Assembly: GCA_965243805.1 (NCBI GenBank)
Contig: OZ251577.1
Coordinates: forward strand, 2,480,001 to 2,544,000
DNA from: CATQHQ01 sp965243805
GTDB lineage: Bacteria > Gemmatimonadota > Gemmatimonadetes > Longimicrobiales > Gaopeijiaceae
Reading direction: 5' to 3'
DNA: 64,000 bases
The notes beneath the pieces are model-generated. The model saw only the letters and a list, made by a program, of their open reading frames with translations, was not told where the DNA came from and searched no databases. A program made the position numbers and the translations under genes. Position 1 is the stretch's first letter; the number at the start of each line of letters is the position of its first letter. Positions 1-8,882 of the stretch are shown here, piece after piece.

Positions 1-52
1 GGAGTACGTCGTGCAGGACGGAGACATCATGCATGTTCGCTTCAACGTCTAA
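1..52 (+). CDS. ychF: YchF/Obg-family GTPase, C-terminal end only
   Basis: The window opens inside a reading frame starting at base 2 and ending with TAA at 50-52. Its last residues read EYVVQDGDIMHVRFNV, the classic C-terminus of the TGS domain of the ribosome-binding ATPase YchF. Only 16 residues are visible, so the rest of the gene lies outside the window. The last 13 bases, including the stop codon, are repeated just downstream (55-67). Confidence 0.8.
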   Translation, partial: EYVVQDGDIMHVRFNV

Positions 53-67
53 CGCTTCAACGTCTAA
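40..67. repeat. 13-bp tandem duplication over the ychF stop codon
   Basis: CTTCAACGTCTAA occurs at 40-52 and again at 55-67, separated by CG. The first copy encodes the last residues and stop of ychF; the second is untranslated in that frame. It looks like a small slippage duplication. Confidence 0.8.
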
Positions 68-83
68 TGGAGTCCACTGCGCC

Positions 84-662
84 ATGACCCAAGCGCTCGG
101 CCAAGCACTCGGCGAAGTCCTCGACGAGCGGGCCCAGCCGAACCTCCGCGCCCGCTTCGGCCTACTTGCCCTCAAGAGCACGGAGATCGCGTTCGCGGCC
201 CGGCACATCCGCTTGGCCGGAGTGGACTTGGGGGCCGAGGAGGCCCAAGGGCTGGCCCGCATTCGGGTGATCCTGGCGGAGCTGAGTGCCGAGACCTTCC
301 GCACCGATGCCGAGTGCGTGATGGCGGACCCGGAGCGCCGACCCGTGGCCGAGCGACTCTCGCGGCTGCTGGCCAGCGGCGGGTTGTTGGTGCGGGTGGC
401 CCCCATGGCGGTGTGGACGCCGGACTTCTCCGTCTTCCACCGAGACGACCGCGCGATCGCGGCGATCTTCGGCTTCCACTGGTTCCAGCGGCCCTTTCCA
501 GAGTCGGGACCGGCCTTCGCCACCGTGTGCGGTGCCGACGGGGCCGAACTGGCCGCCGCCCGCTTCCACGACCTGTGGGCCGGCGCCTACGACGCAACGG
601 AGGCAGTCCGGGGCATGTTGGACGAAGCTCTTGCGGTTCGCCCTCGGCCAGCGGTAACTTGA
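84..662 (+). CDS. hypothetical protein, about 192 aa
   Basis: An open frame follows ychF directly. The ATG at 84 is preferred because GGAG lies about 11 bases upstream and the longer frame from base 33 would overlap ychF. The protein is soluble, with no signal peptide or membrane segment. A central predicted beta region (WTPDFSVFHRDDRAIAAIFG) and the end HDLWAGAYDAT loosely recall the C-terminal half of phospholipase-D-like folds, but no HKD motif is present, so no function is assigned. It probably follows ychF in one transcript. Confidence 0.55.
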   Translation: MTQALGQALGEVLDERAQPNLRARFGLLALKSTEIAFAARHIRLAGVDLGAEEAQGLARIRVILAELSAETFRTDAECVMADPERRPVAERLSRLLASGGLLVRVAPMAVWTPDFSVFHRDDRAIAAIFGFHWFQRPFPESGPAFATVCGADGAELAAARFHDLWAGAYDATEAVRGMLDEALAVRPRPAVT

Positions 663-708
663 GGGCCAGATCATCACAGCATGCGCGTTCGCGCAGGGAG
701 ACATCAAG

Positions 709-903
709 TTGGAAGTCGTCGTTCAAGACAACGAGAGCCTGGAGCGCGCCCTCCGCCGTTTCAAGCGGAAGGTCCAGCGGTCGGGCCTCTATTCGGAGCT
801 CCGGAAGCGCCGGTTCTACGAGAAGCCCAGCGCCCGACGGAAGCGGCGGCGCGAGGCGGCCGTTCGGCGGGAGCGACGGAGGCAGCGCCGGGGACGTAGG
901 TAG
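709..903 (+). CDS. rpsU: 30S ribosomal protein bS21
   Basis: This 64-residue basic protein begins MEVVVQDNESLERALRRFKR, the conserved start of bS21, and ends in an Arg/Lys-rich tail, as expected for the family. The start is TTG at 709 with a GGGAG ribosome-binding sequence about 10 bases upstream. bS21 sits on the 30S platform and assists initiation. It stands alone and converges with the dehydrogenase gene on the other strand. Confidence 0.9.
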   Translation: MEVVVQDNESLERALRRFKRKVQRSGLYSELRKRRFYEKPSARRKRRREAAVRRERRRQRRGRR

Positions 904-935
904 GTTCTGGACGGCTACACCGGGTCCTGGGCGGG

Positions 936-1814
936 CTACACCTTGAGCGCCACCGGACCTTCGGGGGTCCAGTCGTAGAACCCCTTCCCCGTCTTGCGAC
1001 CGAAGCGTCCCATGGAGACCAGGCGCTTGAGGAGCGGAGGAGGCGCGTACCGTTCTTCCCGGTACTCGTCGAACATGATCTCCGAGATCAGGTGCAGGGT
1101 GTCGATCCCCACGAAGTCGCATAGGGTGAACGGCCCCATCGGGTAGCCGCAGCCCAGGGTCATCCCCCTGTCGATGTCTTCGATGGTGGCAACGCCGCGC
1201 TCCAGCTGCCGGATCGCGTCCAGCATGTAGGGCACCAGCAGCAGGTTCACCACGAAGCCGGAGTTGTCTTTCGCCGCGATCGGCGTCTTCCCGATCCGCT
1301 TGGCGAAGGCGAAGGCGGCGTCGAACGTCTCCTGGCTGGTGGCGATCGTCCGCACCACCTCCACCAGCTTCATGATCGGCACCGGGTTGAAGAAGTGCAG
1401 GCCGACGAAGCGGTCCGGGCGCGCCGTGGCGGCCGCCATGTCGGTGACCGTCAGGGAGCTGGTGTTGGACGCGAAGATCGTCTCTTCCCCGCACGCGGCG
1501 TCGAGTTGGCCGAAGAGCTCGTTCTTGGCATCGAGAGACTCGACGATCGCCTCGATCACCAGCTCCGCGCCGGCCAGATCGTCCAGCGAAGTGGTGAAGC
1601 GGATGCGCCCCAGAAGTTCGTCGCGAGCCGCGGCATCCAGCTTGCCTTTCGCCACAGCCCGCCCAAGGGACTTCTGGACGCGACCGCGCCCGGTCTCCAG
1701 CGCGGCCTCCGAGACCTCCCGGACCACCACGTCGCAGCGTGCTCGGGCCGCCACCTCGGCGATCCCGCTTCCCATGAGGCCGCATCCGGCCACGCCCACC
1801 TTTCGGATCTCCAA
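936..1814 (-). CDS. 3-hydroxybutyryl-CoA (3-hydroxyacyl-CoA) dehydrogenase
   Basis: This 292-residue protein has the family length and order: an N-terminal Rossmann fold with GCGLMGSGIAE (about residues 10-20), the SNTSSLTV and HFFNPVPIMKLVEVV motifs that carry the catalytic His region, and a C-terminal helical domain with GFVVNLLLVPY and GRKTGKGFYDW. It should interconvert acetoacetyl-CoA and 3-hydroxybutyryl-CoA with NAD(P). The start is TTG at 1814 with a strong AAGGAGG upstream. A thiolase lies two genes upstream on the same strand, so the pair probably works in C4-CoA or fatty-acid metabolism. Confidence 0.9.
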   Translation of the reverse strand: MEIRKVGVAGCGLMGSGIAEVAARARCDVVVREVSEAALETGRGRVQKSLGRAVAKGKLDAAARDELLGRIRFTTSLDDLAGAELVIEAIVESLDAKNELFGQLDAACGEETIFASNTSSLTVTDMAAATARPDRFVGLHFFNPVPIMKLVEVVRTIATSQETFDAAFAFAKRIGKTPIAAKDNSGFVVNLLLVPYMLDAIRQLERGVATIEDIDRGMTLGCGYPMGPFTLCDFVGIDTLHLISEIMFDEYREERYAPPPLLKRLVSMGRFGRKTGKGFYDWTPEGPVALKV

Positions 1815-1868
1815 TGTCCGCCTCCTTGTGTCTGTAGCGTTGCGCGCGCCCCTCGGACGCGCCGGTTG

Positions 1869-2729
1869 TCATTCGCGGCCCATCATCTCCCGAGCCACGC
1901 CGTGAAAGTGGCGTCGAACCCAGCGGCGCCAAGCCGGCGGCGGGGGCTCCAGGTCGCCGCCGCTCTCCAGGGCGTCCAGGATGCCCTCGACCTCCGATCC
2001 CACCTCTGCTAGACGCCGCCGGAACCCTCGTCCGCACGCCGTAGCCACGGCCAGCGCTGCCGCCGTGCCCACCAATGCGCCAGCGACCACACCCACGGCC
2101 GGGTGAAAGAGGAGAGCCGCCACGCCCCAGCCGGCGGCGACGCCCACCACGGCGCCGACGACGCCCCCGCCGAAGACCGCGCCCAGCTGGTAGTTGGTCG
2201 CCACGCCGGGGTCCACGTGCAGCTCCACGTGGGTGGACTCGGGGTCTACCGCCTCCAGCCGCACCTCCACCAGTCGGGCGGCGGCCACGTAGTGCTGCCG
2301 CGAGGTGGAGCTGGCGGCCCGTGCGACCCTGGACGCCCAGTCGATTGCGGGTCGGTACTGGAGAAGATCGTTCTTGCGGCGGACTCTTTGCAGCAGCTGT
2401 CCAGCCACCATGAACTCGTCCAGCTCGTGCACGATCCGCCGTCGGGGTCGCGCCACGGTGCGGCTCGCGCGGATCGTGCCTGGCCCCACGAGAGCTTGCA
2501 GTCCTCGCTGCTTGGCGTGGGGCACTGTCGCCCCCCGACCGGCGGCGCGGACCTCCGCCACCGCTTGGCGCACATGGGCCTCCGGCAAGCCCACCTCGGC
2601 GCCGATCCGCACGGCCTCGGCGTCGGTGAGGTCCGCATCCTCGCCGTCGGGTCCTTCGGCGGCCAGCTCGGCGGCCCGGCGCATGACCTCCTCGAACTGG
2701 CGCCGCGACAGCGGCCCTCCGCCGCTCAC
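1869..2729 (-). CDS. hypothetical protein with N-terminal helical module and two C-terminal membrane segments
   Basis: This 286-residue protein starts at GTG 2729, preceded by AGGAGGGA; longer frames run into the thiolase gene. The N-terminal 60 residues form a helical module (RRQFEEVMRRAAELAAE, then LTDAEAVRIGAEVGLPEAHV) resembling a SHOCT-like or HTH-like regulatory segment. The middle is soluble, and near residues 185-235 two Gly/Ala/Val-rich hydrophobic stretches look transmembrane. The gene sits between thiolase and dehydrogenase and is likely cotranscribed with them. Function unknown. Confidence 0.7.
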   Translation of the reverse strand: MSGGGPLSRRQFEEVMRRAAELAAEGPDGEDADLTDAEAVRIGAEVGLPEAHVRQAVAEVRAAGRGATVPHAKQRGLQALVGPGTIRASRTVARPRRRIVHELDEFMVAGQLLQRVRRKNDLLQYRPAIDWASRVARAASSTSRQHYVAAARLVEVRLEAVDPESTHVELHVDPGVATNYQLGAVFGGGVVGAVVGVAAGWGVAALLFHPAVGVVAGALVGTAAALAVATACGRGFRRRLAEVGSEVEGILDALESGGDLEPPPPAWRRWVRRHFHGVAREMMGRE

Positions 2730-2749
2730 CTCCCTCCTGCCCCCGTCCG

Positions 2750-3976
2750 TCAGTACGCTTCGACTACGACGGCGGCGCCCTGTCCGCCCCCGATGCAGGC
2801 CGCGCCCAGTCCGTACCGCGCGTTCCTCCGCCGAAGCTCGTGGAGGAGGTGGAGGGTGATCCTGGCTCCCGACGCGGCCAGCGGGTGAGTGATGGCGATG
2901 GCGCCGCCGTTCACGTTGGTGCGCGCCGGGTCCAGTCCCAGCTCCTTCTCCACGGCCTTGTACTGGGGCGCGAACGCCTCGTTGATCTCGACCAAGTCGA
3001 TCTCGTCCAGCTGCAGCTCCGCCTTGGCCAGAGCCGCCCGGGCCGCCGGGGCAGGGCCGATCCCCATGATCTCCGGGTCCACGCCGGCGAAGCCCCAGGA
3101 CACCAAGCGGCCGATCGGAGTGGCGCCGTTCGCGTCGGCCCACGCTCGATCCGCTAGAACCAGCGACGCCGCGCCGTCTCCAATCCCGCTGGCGTTTCCG
3201 GCGGTCACCAGTCCGTCGACCTTGAAGTAGGGGCGGAGGCGGGACAGTCCCTCCAAGGTGGTGTCGGCCCGGATGTGCTCGTCGGCGCCGAAGAGCCGCT
3301 CTCCCTTGCGCGTGCGGACGGTCACCGGGGCCACCTCGGCCTCGTAGCGGCCCTCGTCCCACGCCGCTTGCGCCCGTTGCTGGCTGTTCACGGCCACCTG
3401 GTCCGCTTCCTCCCGGGTGACGCCGTACCGCTCCGCCAGCTTCTCCGCCGTCTGGGCCATCGTCAGGCCGCAGTTGGAGTCGGTCAGCGCCTCCCAGAGC
3501 GAGTCTTGGAACTGCTGGCCGGAAGGGCCCAGCCGCAACCGTCCCCAGCGTGCGCCGCGCACCACGTGAGGGGCTTGGCTCATCGACTCGGTTCCGCCGC
3601 AGAGGGCCACGTCGGTTCCGCCCAAGAGGACCTCCTGCGCCCCCGACACGACGGCCTGGAAGCCGGAGCCGCACAGCCGGTTCACCGTGAGGGCGCCCGT
3701 CTCCTGGGGCACGCCGGCGCGAAGGCCCACATGGCGAGCCAAGTAGATCGCGTCGGCCGAAGTCTGGAGGGCGTTGCCGTAGAAGACGTGGCCGACCTGG
3801 GCCGGCTCGATCCCCGCCGCCTCCACCGCCGCCTTCGCCGAGATCGCGCCCAAGTCGGTGGCCGTGAAGTCCTTGAGTGATCCCCCGAACGTGCCGAAGG
3901 GGGTCCGTTTACCAGAAAGAAAGACGACTTCCTTGTCGAAGCCCTGTGTCCTCATCTCGACACTCTGTGTTCCCAT
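2750..3976 (-). CDS. acetyl-CoA acetyltransferase (thiolase)
   Basis: This 408-residue thiolase has the nucleophilic Cys in NRLCGSGFQAV (about Cys102), the second active-site region NEAFAPQYKAVE, the His motif GGAIAITHPLAASGARI and the C-terminal Cys motif ACIGGGQGAAVV. The usual GHP of the His motif is THP here and GASG is AASG, but the catalytic His is kept. It should condense two acetyl-CoA or cleave 3-ketoacyl-CoA. The same-strand 3-hydroxyacyl-CoA dehydrogenase supports this role. Confidence 0.9.
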   Translation of the reverse strand: MGTQSVEMRTQGFDKEVVFLSGKRTPFGTFGGSLKDFTATDLGAISAKAAVEAAGIEPAQVGHVFYGNALQTSADAIYLARHVGLRAGVPQETGALTVNRLCGSGFQAVVSGAQEVLLGGTDVALCGGTESMSQAPHVVRGARWGRLRLGPSGQQFQDSLWEALTDSNCGLTMAQTAEKLAERYGVTREEADQVAVNSQQRAQAAWDEGRYEAEVAPVTVRTRKGERLFGADEHIRADTTLEGLSRLRPYFKVDGLVTAGNASGIGDGAASLVLADRAWADANGATPIGRLVSWGFAGVDPEIMGIGPAPAARAALAKAELQLDEIDLVEINEAFAPQYKAVEKELGLDPARTNVNGGAIAITHPLAASGARITLHLLHELRRRNARYGLGAACIGGGQGAAVVVEAY

Positions 3977-4047
3977 CTCGATTGCTCCCGTCTGCTCTTG
4001 TCGGTTCGTCGCGCAACCCCTCCCAAGTTACACCCGCACCGCAATAG

Positions 4048-5094
4048 TTACACCCGCGCCGCGATCCAGTCGCCCACCTCCCGGGTCGCGGAGCCGCCCC
4101 CCAGGTCGGGTGTGGTCACGCCGGCCTTGATCGAAGCCACCACTGCGGCCTCCACATCGTCTCCTGCTTTGCCGCATCCCAACCAGTCCAGAAGGAGCGC
4201 CACGCAGAGCACCGTCGCCAGTGGGTTCGCCGTACCGGTGCCCGCAATGTCGGGCGCGGAGCCGTGCGTCGGCTCAAAGAGGGCCCACGAACCGGGGTGC
4301 AGGTTTCCCGACGGCGCCAGCCCCAGCCCGCCGGTGATCTGGGCGCCCAGGTCGCTCAGGATGTCGCCGAAGAGGTTGGAGGCGACCACGACCTGGTACC
4401 GCTCCGGGCGGCGGACCAAGTCCATGGCCATGGCGTCCACGTACACGGCGTCGCGCTCGATCTCCGGCCACTCGGTGCCCACTTCGTCGAACACCCGCCG
4501 CCAGAGGGCTCCCTCGTGCTCCAGGGCGTTGGCCTTGTCCACCAGCGTGACTCGCTCCCGTCCGGTCCGAGCCGCGTGCTCGAAGGCCGCCCGCACGATC
4601 CGCTCCACTCCCTTCCACGTGTTCACGCTCTCCTGGACGGCGATCTCGTCGCGGGTTCCCGCCTTGAACCGACCGCCCACGCCAGCGTACAGCCCCTCCG
4701 TGTTCTCCCGGAAGAAGGCCACGTCGATCCCGCTGGCGGGGACGTCTTTCAGCGGGCAGAGGGACGGTGCCAGCAGTCTGCACGGCCGGTAGTTGACGTA
4801 CAGGTCGGCGTGGAAGCGCAGGCCCAGCAGGATATCGCGAGCGTGGACGTTGCTGGGGACCCGCGGGTCGCCGACTGCTCCCAGCAGCGCGGCGTCGTAG
4901 TCGCCCACCAAGCGGTCCCGCTCCTGGGTCGGCAGGGTGGTCCCGTCCCGAAGGTAGCGTTCGGCGCCCAAGTCCCAGTCGTCCAGGATGAGTGGAAGGC
5001 CGTGCTTTGCCGCAGCCGCCTTCAGCACGGGGACCGCGGCGGCAACTACCTCCGGACCGATTCCGTCGCCGCCGATCAACGCCACTCGCTTCAC
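4048..5094 (-). CDS. isocitrate/isopropylmalate dehydrogenase family (beta-decarboxylating) enzyme
   Basis: This 348-residue enzyme shows GGDGIGPEV at the N-terminus, the metal/substrate loop VVASNLFGDILSDLGAQITGG and the nucleotide loop EPTHGSAPDIAGTGTANP. The substrate loop reads FFRENTEGLYAG. Classic 3-isopropylmalate dehydrogenases usually read RELTGGIYFG there, while isocitrate, homoisocitrate and tartrate dehydrogenases have RENTEG. A leuB annotation would therefore be unsafe, and the substrate is left open. No other leucine gene is nearby. Confidence 0.85.
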   Translation of the reverse strand: MKRVALIGGDGIGPEVVAAAVPVLKAAAAKHGLPLILDDWDLGAERYLRDGTTLPTQERDRLVGDYDAALLGAVGDPRVPSNVHARDILLGLRFHADLYVNYRPCRLLAPSLCPLKDVPASGIDVAFFRENTEGLYAGVGGRFKAGTRDEIAVQESVNTWKGVERIVRAAFEHAARTGRERVTLVDKANALEHEGALWRRVFDEVGTEWPEIERDAVYVDAMAMDLVRRPERYQVVVASNLFGDILSDLGAQITGGLGLAPSGNLHPGSWALFEPTHGSAPDIAGTGTANPLATVLCVALLLDWLGCGKAGDDVEAAVVASIKAGVTTPDLGGGSATREVGDWIAARV

Positions 5095-5134
5095 GGCGTC
5101 GCGAGCTCCGCCTTTGCGAGCCGGAGCCCGCCCC

Positions 5135-5578
5135 TTACGGCACTCTCCCGAGCATCAAGTTGCAACGGGGGCAGTACCAGTCCCGGCCGCGTCGTTCGAG
5201 CGCAGGTCCCAGCTCCGCCCGGGGGCACATGGGGTCGAGTCCCTCGTCGGCTTGGGTCCGCACCTTCCTCCGTTCCCGCCACGTGCTTCGCCGCAACGGC
5301 AGTTGGAAGCGCAGGGTGGAGATCTTGCACTCGAAGAGGATCGTGCTGGTCCCGTTGGGCTCGCTTCTGGTCCCCAAGCTCTCCAGGAAGCCCCCCATCG
5401 GCGACGGAACCTGCCGTCCGCTGCAGTGGAGACGCTCCGCCTTGTCCACATCCGGCAGCTCGGTGGCACCGAAGCCGATCGGCTTGCGGTCTCGCTTGGG
5501 GATGAAGGGCGGCGGACTCGCCTTGCTCTTGCGTTGCGCCCCGCGTGTCCTGTCCTTCGCCGATGCGCCGCCGCTCAA
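5135..5578 (-). CDS. hypothetical protein with C-terminal Cys-x2-Cys motif
   Basis: This 147-residue frame starts at TTG 5578, overlapping the stop of the glycosylasparaginase gene (TTGA), with GAGAGG just upstream, so translation is probably coupled. The N-terminus is Lys/Arg-rich and the C-terminus ends WYCPRCNLMLGRVP; with MCP about 25 residues earlier this could form a small zinc site. No family was recognised. Confidence 0.6.
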   Translation of the reverse strand: MSGGASAKDRTRGAQRKSKASPPPFIPKRDRKPIGFGATELPDVDKAERLHCSGRQVPSPMGGFLESLGTRSEPNGTSTILFECKISTLRFQLPLRRSTWRERRKVRTQADEGLDPMCPRAELGPALERRGRDWYCPRCNLMLGRVP

Positions 5579-6711
5579 GCCGACCTCTCGAACAGGTAGG
5601 CGGAGTCTTCCCGGCGCGCTTCCTGGCCCTCCACGCACAGCGCGAAGCGGGCACCCGACCAGATCGCCGCGCCCCCGTGCTCGCCGTTCTTGTTCACGGC
5701 GTAGTAGTTGACGTTGAAGTTCGGCCGACCGTCTTCCCTCTGGAGCCGCGGCTCCACGGTGAAAGCGACGATCCGCCGGAGGGCTTCCAGGCACGCGTCG
5801 GTGGGCGACATGCCGGAGCGCATCAGCTCCACGACGGAGTGGGAGCCGCACGTCTTGATGACGGCCTCGCCCCGCCCCGTGGAGCCGCACGCTCCCACGT
5901 CGTTGTCCACGTACAGCCCCGCCCCCACGATCGGCGAGTCGCCCACACGCCCAGGGACTTTGTACGCCAGCCCCGACGTGGTGGTGACGCCCGAGATGTC
6001 GCCGTCTTGGTTGACCACGTTGCAGTTGATCGTGCCTTGGGGGCGCACACCGTCGTGGGAGTCAAGGAGGCCGTCGCCGTAGTCCTCGTCGTCCTCGAAG
6101 GGCTCGCCCGGGTATCCGGACTCTGCGGGCGTGATGTAGTCGTCGGTGGCGCTCATCTTCGCCCGCCATTCGATCCAGTCCCTGCGAGCCCGCTCCGTCA
6201 GGAGGTTCTCCAGCCGATGGCCCATGGAGACGGCGAAGCGCTGGGCGCCCTTCCCCACGAGGAGGACGTGGTCCGTGTGGCGCATCACGTCCACCGCCAC
6301 CAGCGAGGGCGTCTTGATCCCCTCCAGGCACGCGACGGCGCCCGCGCCTCGGCTCGGTCCGTGCATGACCGACGAGTCCAGCTGCACCACCCCGTCCAGG
6401 TTGGGCCGGCCGCCGAAGCCGACGGAGGTGTCGTCGGGATCGCGCTCCACGATGTTGACCCCCTGAACGACGCCGTCGAGGGTGTCGCCGCCTGCCGCCA
6501 CGGTGTTCACGGCGACGGCCACCGACTCGACGCCGTTGCCGCTGGCCACGGAGACGGGGACCACGGCGCTTCGACGGACGAAGGGGGCTCCGGCCAGCGG
6601 CTGCGACGGGTCTCGCCTACTCGCGGACGCGGGGCCCGCAACGCCCAGGCCCGCTGCTGCCGTAATGCCCGCGCCTGCGGACGTTCTAATGAAGTCCCGA
6701 CGACTCTTCAT
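5575..6711 (-). CDS. Tat-exported N4-(beta-N-acetylglucosaminyl)-L-asparaginase family (Ntn hydrolase)
   Basis: The 378-residue precursor starts MKSRRDFIRTSAGAG, a twin-arginine signal followed by a hydrophobic stretch, so it is likely exported folded. The mature part matches glycosylasparaginase: QGTINCNVV, where autocleavage would expose the catalytic Thr, then ISGVTTTSGLAYKVPGRVGD, SPIVGAGLYVDN and GACGSTGRGE. The family cleaves the GlcNAc-asparagine bond of glycopeptides or hydrolyses asparagine. Autoprocessing here is inferred from the motif. Confidence 0.87.
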   Translation of the reverse strand: MKSRRDFIRTSAGAGITAAAGLGVAGPASASRRDPSQPLAGAPFVRRSAVVPVSVASGNGVESVAVAVNTVAAGGDTLDGVVQGVNIVERDPDDTSVGFGGRPNLDGVVQLDSSVMHGPSRGAGAVACLEGIKTPSLVAVDVMRHTDHVLLVGKGAQRFAVSMGHRLENLLTERARRDWIEWRAKMSATDDYITPAESGYPGEPFEDDEDYGDGLLDSHDGVRPQGTINCNVVNQDGDISGVTTTSGLAYKVPGRVGDSPIVGAGLYVDNDVGACGSTGRGEAVIKTCGSHSVVELMRSGMSPTDACLEALRRIVAFTVEPRLQREDGRPNFNVNYYAVNKNGEHGGAAIWSGARFALCVEGQEARREDSAYLFERSA

Positions 6712-6746
6712 GCGTTCCTCCGTGGTGGTTAGGGGCGACCGGTGCC

Positions 6747-7079
6747 TTACGCTTCCCGGGGCTCTCCCAGGATCTCCTCCGTGGACACGATCTCCTCCGT
6801 GGACACCAGAACCTCATCCACGGCGGCTTCCGCCTCCGCCTCCTCCTTGGGCTCCTCGATCTTCAGCCGAGAGATGACCGGCTTGCAGAACTGGAGTCCC
6901 ACGGACTTGAGGTGAAAGAGTTCCTTCTCGCCCAGGTCTGGGTAGCGTTCCGCCAGATACTCCATGGTCTCGGTCATCCACGAGTCCTGGTCGGCTGGGG
7001 CGGCCTTCAGAACCCCGCAACGATGGATGTGACTGAACAACTCGTCCCGCGCTCGCTCGATCGGCTGTTGCTTTGCCAC
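6747..7079 (-). CDS. hypothetical small acidic protein
   Basis: This 110-residue protein has a helical N-terminal half and an acidic tail (EEPKEEAEAEAAVDE) ending in a duplicated VSTEEI unit. The start is ATG 7079 with AGGAGGAGC just upstream, a strong ribosome-binding site. No family was recognised. It is transcribed divergently from the hydantoinase B gene. Confidence 0.6.
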   Translation of the reverse strand: MAKQQPIERARDELFSHIHRCGVLKAAPADQDSWMTETMEYLAERYPDLGEKELFHLKSVGLQFCKPVISRLKIEEPKEEAEAEAAVDEVLVSTEEIVSTEEILGEPREA

Positions 7080-7178
7080 TGCTCCTCCTAGTTATTTGGT
7101 CGCATCGGGTCCGAACGCCGGGCGACGGCAGGCCGCCAACTTTCGGACGAAACCCCTAAAATACGTCTAGACCTTCGG

Positions 7179-8882
7179 ATGGCAAGCAAGCACGGGCAAG
7201 TCAATGGCCCAAGAGGACGAGAGAGGCTGACAGCCGACCCCGTTGTGCTGGAGGTTTTTCGCCACCTCTTTACTGCGCTGGCGGAGGAGATGGGCGCGGC
7301 GCTGAAGCGGGCCTCGTTCTCGCCCAACATCAAGGAGCGGCGGGACTACTCCTGCGCCCTCTTCGACAAGGACGGCACGGCCGTGGCGCTGGGGGACCAC
7401 ATGCCCGTGCATCTGGGCGCCATGCCCATGAGCGTGACGGCGGCGCTGGACGCCCTGGGTCGGCTGGCCCCTGGCGACGTGGCTTGCCTGAACGACCCCT
7501 TCGAGGGCGGCACGCACCTGCCCGACGTGACCCTGCTGGCGCCGGTGTACGCGGCTGGCGGCGCGGAGGACCTGGACGGCTTGGCCAAGTCTGGCGGCGA
7601 CGGCGGCGGTGCCGCCGACCGCAGAGCCGAGCCCATCGCCTTCGTGGCTTCCCGCGCCCATCACTCCGACGTGGGCGGGATGTCTCCCGGCTCCATGCCC
7701 CTGGCTCGCGAGATCTACCAGGAGGGGCTGCGCATTCCTCCAGTGCGGCTCTACCGGCGAGGCGTTCGCGATGAGGACCTGTGGCGGACGATCCTGGCCA
7801 ACGTGCGGACGCCCGAGGAGCGGGCCGGCGATCTGGACGCACAGCTGGCCGCGCTCCACGCCGGCTCCACCCGCCTGCTGGAGATCGTGGCCTCTCGCGG
7901 CCTTGCGCTGACCCAGGGCGCGATGAAGGCGCTGGTCGAGTACGCCGACCGCTTGGTGGAAGCAGGGCTGGAGCGCATCCCCGACGGGAGCTACCGAGCC
8001 GCCGACTGCCTGGACGACGACGGCTTCGGTTCGGGACCCCAGTGGATCAGGGTCTTGCTGGGGGTGCGGGGTCGCCGCTTGGTGGTGGACTTCGACGGCA
8101 CGGCGCCCCAGGCCGAGGGCGGGATCAACGCCGTGGCCGCCATCACCGCTTCGGCGACGCGCTACGTGGTCCGCTGCGTGGTCGAGTCCTTGCTGGGCGA
8201 GAGCCTGCCCGCCGGGGGCGGGTCGATGGGGCCGGTGGAGCTCCGGCTACCGCCCGGGTCGCTGGTGAACGCCCAGCCGCCCGCTTCCGTGGCCGCCGGC
8301 AATGTGGAGACGAGCCAGCGGATCACCGACGTCCTGATGCTGGCGTTCGCCGAGGCTCTCCCCGACGTGATGCCTGCGCTCTCCCAGGGGACGATGAACA
8401 ACACCGCGATGGGCGGCGTTGACCCCCGGACCGGCAGCGCGTTCGCCTACTACGAAACCGTGGGCGGCGGAATGGGCGGAGGGGCGAAAGGCCCGGGGCT
8501 CTCGGGAGTCCACTGCCACATGTCCAACTCCCTCAACACCCCTGTGGAGGCGCTGGAGCACGCCTACCCCTTCCGAGTGACTCGCTACGCCTTTCGGCGG
8601 GGAAGCGGCGGGGCGGGACTCGCCCCCGGCGGCGACGGTCTGCGCCGGGACGTCATGCTCCTCGCCGACGCCTCCGTGACGCTGCTCTCGGATCGGCGGC
8701 TGCGGGGGCCGGCAGGGGCTCGGGGAGGCAAAGCGGGCGCGCCCGGCGTCAACGTCCTGATCCGCGACGGCGTAGAGTCGCCCATGGGAGGAAAGGACAC
8801 CGCCCGCGTGAAGGCGGGAGACGTGGTGAGCGTGCAGTCTCCCGGTGGAGGCGGCTGGGGAACGCCGGAGGAAGCCCCTTGA
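7179..8882 (+). CDS. hydantoinase B / oxoprolinase family protein (HyuB-like)
   Basis: This 567-residue protein matches HyuB: SFSPNIKERRDYSCALFD, HMPVHLGAMPMSV, GDVACLNDPFEGGTHLPDV, then AFVASRAHHSDVGGMSPGSMP and LPDVMPALSQGTMNN. HyuB normally pairs with a HyuA subunit in ATP-dependent hydantoin or oxoproline opening; none is adjacent, though a fused A-B protein lies at 21734-25684. No good ribosome-binding site precedes the ATG; TAAAAT at 7157-7162 could be a -10 box giving a very short leader. The next gene overlaps it. Confidence 0.87.
   Translation: MASKHGQVNGPRGRERLTADPVVLEVFRHLFTALAEEMGAALKRASFSPNIKERRDYSCALFDKDGTAVALGDHMPVHLGAMPMSVTAALDALGRLAPGDVACLNDPFEGGTHLPDVTLLAPVYAAGGAEDLDGLAKSGGDGGGAADRRAEPIAFVASRAHHSDVGGMSPGSMPLAREIYQEGLRIPPVRLYRRGVRDEDLWRTILANVRTPEERAGDLDAQLAALHAGSTRLLEIVASRGLALTQGAMKALVEYADRLVEAGLERIPDGSYRAADCLDDDGFGSGPQWIRVLLGVRGRRLVVDFDGTAPQAEGGINAVAAITASATRYVVRCVVESLLGESLPAGGGSMGPVELRLPPGSLVNAQPPASVAAGNVETSQRITDVLMLAFAEALPDVMPALSQGTMNNTAMGGVDPRTGSAFAYYETVGGGMGGGAKGPGLSGVHCHMSNSLNTPVEALEHAYPFRVTRYAFRRGSGGAGLAPGGDGLRRDVMLLADASVTLLSDRRLRGPAGARGGKAGAPGVNVLIRDGVESPMGGKDTARVKAGDVVSVQSPGGGGWGTPEEAP

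Noticed and set aside
172..2037. A 621-codon minus-strand frame near the left end.
   Set aside because: It is a shadow of rpsU, the dehydrogenase and the neighbouring hypothetical gene, with typical Arg/Gly/Pro-rich composition.
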